From Planctomycetaceae bacterium (GTDB lineage Bacteria; Planctomycetota; Planctomycetia; Planctomycetales; Planctomycetaceae), in contig JAGQQP010000076.1 in the NCBI GenBank assembly GCA_020426085.1, positions 1-11,168 of the forward strand: a stretch of DNA of 11,168 bases, written 5' to 3'. The notes under the pieces were generated by a model. It was given only the letters and a program-made list of their open reading frames with translations. It ran no database searches and was not told where the DNA came from. A program made the translations under genes and the position numbers. Shown in pieces: positions 8,198 through 11,168 of this stretch (positions are counted from its first letter, which is position 1; each line of letters starts with the position of its first letter).

Positions 8198-8203
8198 GAG
8201 GAG
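8198..8203 (+). promoter_or_regulatory. Ribosome binding site deciding the DUF4432 start
   Basis: GAGGAG lies five bases before the ATG at 8209. It is the strongest Shine-Dalgarno in the window and fixes this start. Confidence 0.75.
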
Positions 8204-8208
8204 CGCTC

Positions 8209-9387
8209 ATGAAATCGACAACAGTACTGCTTACCGATGTGAGTTCTCAAACCTGGATCGAAGAGACCCTGATCGATGCAGTGTCTCACCCCGATTTTTC
8301 CAAAGAGACCGGCTGGTTCATAAAAAAACAGCAACTGCATGGCGGCACCTCCGAAGGCGTCGATCTGATCACCATACACAATGGTGCGTTAACACTCTCG
8401 GTTCTGCCCACCAGAGGCATGGGGGTCTGGAAGGGCATGTATCAGGGAACGCCTGTTGGATGGGACTCTCCCGTCAAAGCACCTGTGAATCCGGCGTACA
8501 TCGATCTTTCTGAACGAGGGGGGCTGGGCTGGCTGAGTGGCTTCAATGAACTGATCTGTCGTTGTGGCCTGATTTCGAATGGTCCTCCCGGTAAAGATCG
8601 GGGCGGAAATCCTCTGGAATCAGAATTAACACTGCATGGACGGATTGCCAATACCCCCGCGCATTTTGTAAGCGTGACCCTTGATCCAGAGGATGGCGGC
8701 TGGATCAGACTCACCGGGAAAGTTCAAGAAGCCATGCTGTTTGGCAGCCAGTTGCTGCTGGAAACGACTCTGGAAACACAACTGGGCTCGAATACGTTTC
8801 GAATTCGTGATCGGGTGAGCAATCCTGGTGCAGACAATGCTGAGTCTGAACTCTTGTATCACATTAATGTGGGGGCTCCATTTCTGGAAGAGGGAGCCCG
8901 GTTTGAGATGCCTTTTGCAGAGATGGCACCCCGGGATCCCCGCGCTGCGGAAGGTGTGAAGGAAATGAATACCTATCTTGGGCCGACAGCAGGGTATGCG
9001 GAACAGGTCTATCTATTTGATCCTGTTGCTGATGAGCAGGGTTTTACTCCTGCTTTGCTTTCCAGCAAAGATGGGGGAATAGGGTTTCTGGTGAACTTCA
9101 AAAGGTCGACACTCCCCTGCTTTACTCTCTGGAAGAATACGCAGCCTGAGGTGAATGGGTACGTGACTGGTCTGGAGCCGGGTATCAATTTCCCGAATTT
9201 TCGTGCAGAAGAACGGGAACGGGGGCGACTCAAGAACCTTGATCCTGGAGACAGCTACGAGACGGAATTTGAAGTCTCGATTTTGAATAATTCGAATTCT
9301 GTTGATGCCGTGAGACAGAAAATCACGAAACTAACTGAACAGGCCCCTTCAGTGATCCACAGCGACCCGCATTCGAAGTTTTCATGA
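8209..9387 (+). CDS. DUF4432 family protein (galactose mutarotase/aldose 1-epimerase-like fold)
   Basis: 392-aa protein of the DUF4432 family, which shares the beta-sandwich fold of aldose 1-epimerases (YphB-like group). It is presumably a cytoplasmic enzyme or binding protein for a sugar or sugar derivative; no reaction is established for it here. Characteristic segments are LPTRGMGVWKG (66-76) followed by WDSP (85-88), TLHGRIANTP (141-150), LYHINVGAP (216-224), LWKNT (307-311) and GYVTGLEPG with NFPN (317-330). By analogy with mutarotases, H143, R145, H218 and E323 are the likely sugar-contact or catalytic residues. The protein is full length, with no signal peptide or membrane segment. The last 30 residues (after VSIL near 359) are polar and look disordered. 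The gene stands alone on its strand with a good ribosome binding site. The family is clear; the substrate is unknown. Confidence 0.87.
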   Translation: MKSTTVLLTDVSSQTWIEETLIDAVSHPDFSKETGWFIKKQQLHGGTSEGVDLITIHNGALTLSVLPTRGMGVWKGMYQGTPVGWDSPVKAPVNPAYIDLSERGGLGWLSGFNELICRCGLISNGPPGKDRGGNPLESELTLHGRIANTPAHFVSVTLDPEDGGWIRLTGKVQEAMLFGSQLLLETTLETQLGSNTFRIRDRVSNPGADNAESELLYHINVGAPFLEEGARFEMPFAEMAPRDPRAAEGVKEMNTYLGPTAGYAEQVYLFDPVADEQGFTPALLSSKDGGIGFLVNFKRSTLPCFTLWKNTQPEVNGYVTGLEPGINFPNFRAEERERGRLKNLDPGDSYETEFEVSILNNSNSVDAVRQKITKLTEQAPSVIHSDPHSKFS

Positions 9388-9413
9388 AGCTGGCACGGGG
9401 ATGTTTCAGCTTC
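9386..9413 (+). repeat. Inverted repeat over the DUF4432 stop codon
   Basis: GAAGCTG (9386-9392) and CAGCTTC (9407-9413) are perfect 7-bp arms around a 14-nt loop, with the left arm overlapping the TGA stop at 9385-9387. No T-run follows, so it is not an intrinsic terminator. It could protect the 3' end of the message or be chance. Confidence 0.35.
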
Positions 9414-9461
9414 GTTGATGCAGACGGTCTGAATCGCACCAGAATCGACGAAAAAATAGAA

Positions 9462-9476
9462 GAAATCAGCGATTTC
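9462..9476 (+). repeat. Short hairpin in the DUF4432-rpsA gap
   Basis: GAAATC-AGC-GATTTC is a perfect 6-bp stem with a 3-nt loop, extendable by two pairs beyond one mismatch. It is AT-rich and has no T-run. It lies in the 240-nt stretch between the DUF4432 stop and the terminator at 9629-9662, in which I can support no gene. Confidence 0.3.
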
Positions 9477-9628
9477 ATCACATTCTGCCGCCTATATGGC
9501 TGGAATTAAATCAAATGGTTCTGATATATTTGCTGGACTGATCTCCTGGGTGTATCGATCAATGTGTTGTGCATTGGCCACCGAGTGAGACGATTGGTTT
9601 TGGAGAAGTTAATATTCACTGGATGGTT

Positions 9629-9662
9629 GCGGGAGATTCTCTGATCTCTTCGCTTTTTTTTT
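9629..9662 (+). terminator. Rho-independent terminator upstream of rpsA
   Basis: The stem pairs GCG (9629-9631) with CGC (9651-9653) and GAGAT (9633-9637) with ATCTC (9644-9648), around a 6-nt loop and a small internal loop. It is followed directly by nine T (9654-9662). The orientation fits termination of plus-strand transcripts arriving from the DUF4432 gene, and it insulates rpsA. It lies 240 nt past the DUF4432 stop, which is far for a simple 3' end. Confidence 0.65.
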
Positions 9663-9689
9663 CGATTGTTAGTTTGCGTTCATTGGCAA

Positions 9690-9737
9690 GTTAACGGAAT
9701 TTCTGGTGCCCGTTTCGGCTGCACAGACTCGTTAACG
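9690..9737. repeat. Paired GTTAACG sites upstream of the rpsA promoter
   Basis: GTTAACG occurs at 9690-9696 and again at 9731-9737, 41 bp apart or about four helical turns. The core GTTAAC is itself a palindrome. Both lie between the terminator and the rpsA -35 box. Spacing on the same face of the helix is compatible with a dimeric regulator, but there is no direct evidence for one. Confidence 0.3.
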
Positions 9738-9806
9738 AAGAGACGTCTTTGTAACACTGGGACGGCTGATCCAAAGGATTTCAGATCCCCGGCCCCTGAC
9801 ATCAAA

Positions 9807-9836
9807 TTGAGACTGACTTTCCTGCAAGAATATGAT
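9807..9836 (+). promoter_or_regulatory. Sigma70-type promoter of rpsA
   Basis: TTGAGA (9807-9812) and TATGAT (9831-9836) each match the consensus at five of six positions and are separated by 18 bases. Transcription would start near 9843, giving a leader of about 29 nt to the ATG at 9872. It is the best promoter in the window and fits a highly expressed ribosomal gene. Confidence 0.65.
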
Positions 9837-9871
9837 TTCGAAATTTTAAGTGTAGTTGGACTTTTTTTAGT

Positions 9872-11168
<1,297 letters not shown>

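Noticed and set aside
9496..9588. 30-codon ORF starting MAGIKSNG between DUF4432 and the terminator
   Set aside because: An ATG with a short open frame but no ribosome binding site; this length is expected by chance. Kept only as a note in the small-RNA finding.

Overview
The window looks like bacterial chromosomal housekeeping DNA, most likely from a planctomycete of the Gimesia/Planctomyces type. That assignment is an inference from several things: the style of the proteins (an S1 protein with an acidic N-terminal extension, a stand-alone GT2 enzyme with a long N-terminal lead-in, a DUF4432 sugar-epimerase-like protein, an OleB-like hydrolase), the mid-range GC content, the loose gene spacing and the patchy use of Shine-Dalgarno sites. 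No 16S gene or taxonomic marker is present to prove it. I see no insertion sequence, phage gene, CRISPR array, tRNA or rRNA.

Layout. Positions 76-3415 (+) hold three co-directional genes: an M24 aminopeptidase/prolidase-like metallopeptidase, a BioF-type alpha-oxoamine synthase (8-amino-7-oxononanoate synthase), and an alpha/beta hydrolase whose active-site residues fit the haloalkane dehalogenase III/OleB beta-lactone decarboxylase group. They are 40 and 90 bp apart and may share a transcript. Only 6 bp separates the last of them from a convergent block on the minus strand. That block is a DEAD-box RNA helicase (3422-4678), preceded by the membrane protease FtsH (4745-6736), preceded after about 285 bp by a soluble family 2 glycosyltransferase (7022-7879). 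FtsH and the helicase are 66 bp apart and probably co-transcribed; a hairpin in that gap covers the better-placed Shine-Dalgarno of the helicase.

A 329-bp divergent intergenic region then leads to a DUF4432 galactose-mutarotase-fold gene (8209-9387, +). Next is a 484-bp non-coding stretch with a Rho-independent terminator (9629-9662) and a good sigma70-type promoter (9807-9836). This promoter drives rpsA, the gene for ribosomal protein S1, which starts at 9872 and runs off the window in its fifth S1 domain.

Functionally the window mixes translation and RNA metabolism (S1, DEAD-box helicase), membrane protein quality control (FtsH), glycan synthesis or sugar handling (GT2, DUF4432) and acyl-chain chemistry (BioF-type enzyme, OleB-like hydrolase). 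I found no convincing new multi-gene system. The points most worth a second look are the OleB-like enzyme without visible Ole partners next to an alpha-oxoamine synthase, the structured helicase leader with an A9 slippery run just inside the gene, and the rpsA upstream region with its late terminator, repeated GTTAACG sites and U-tract at the start codon.
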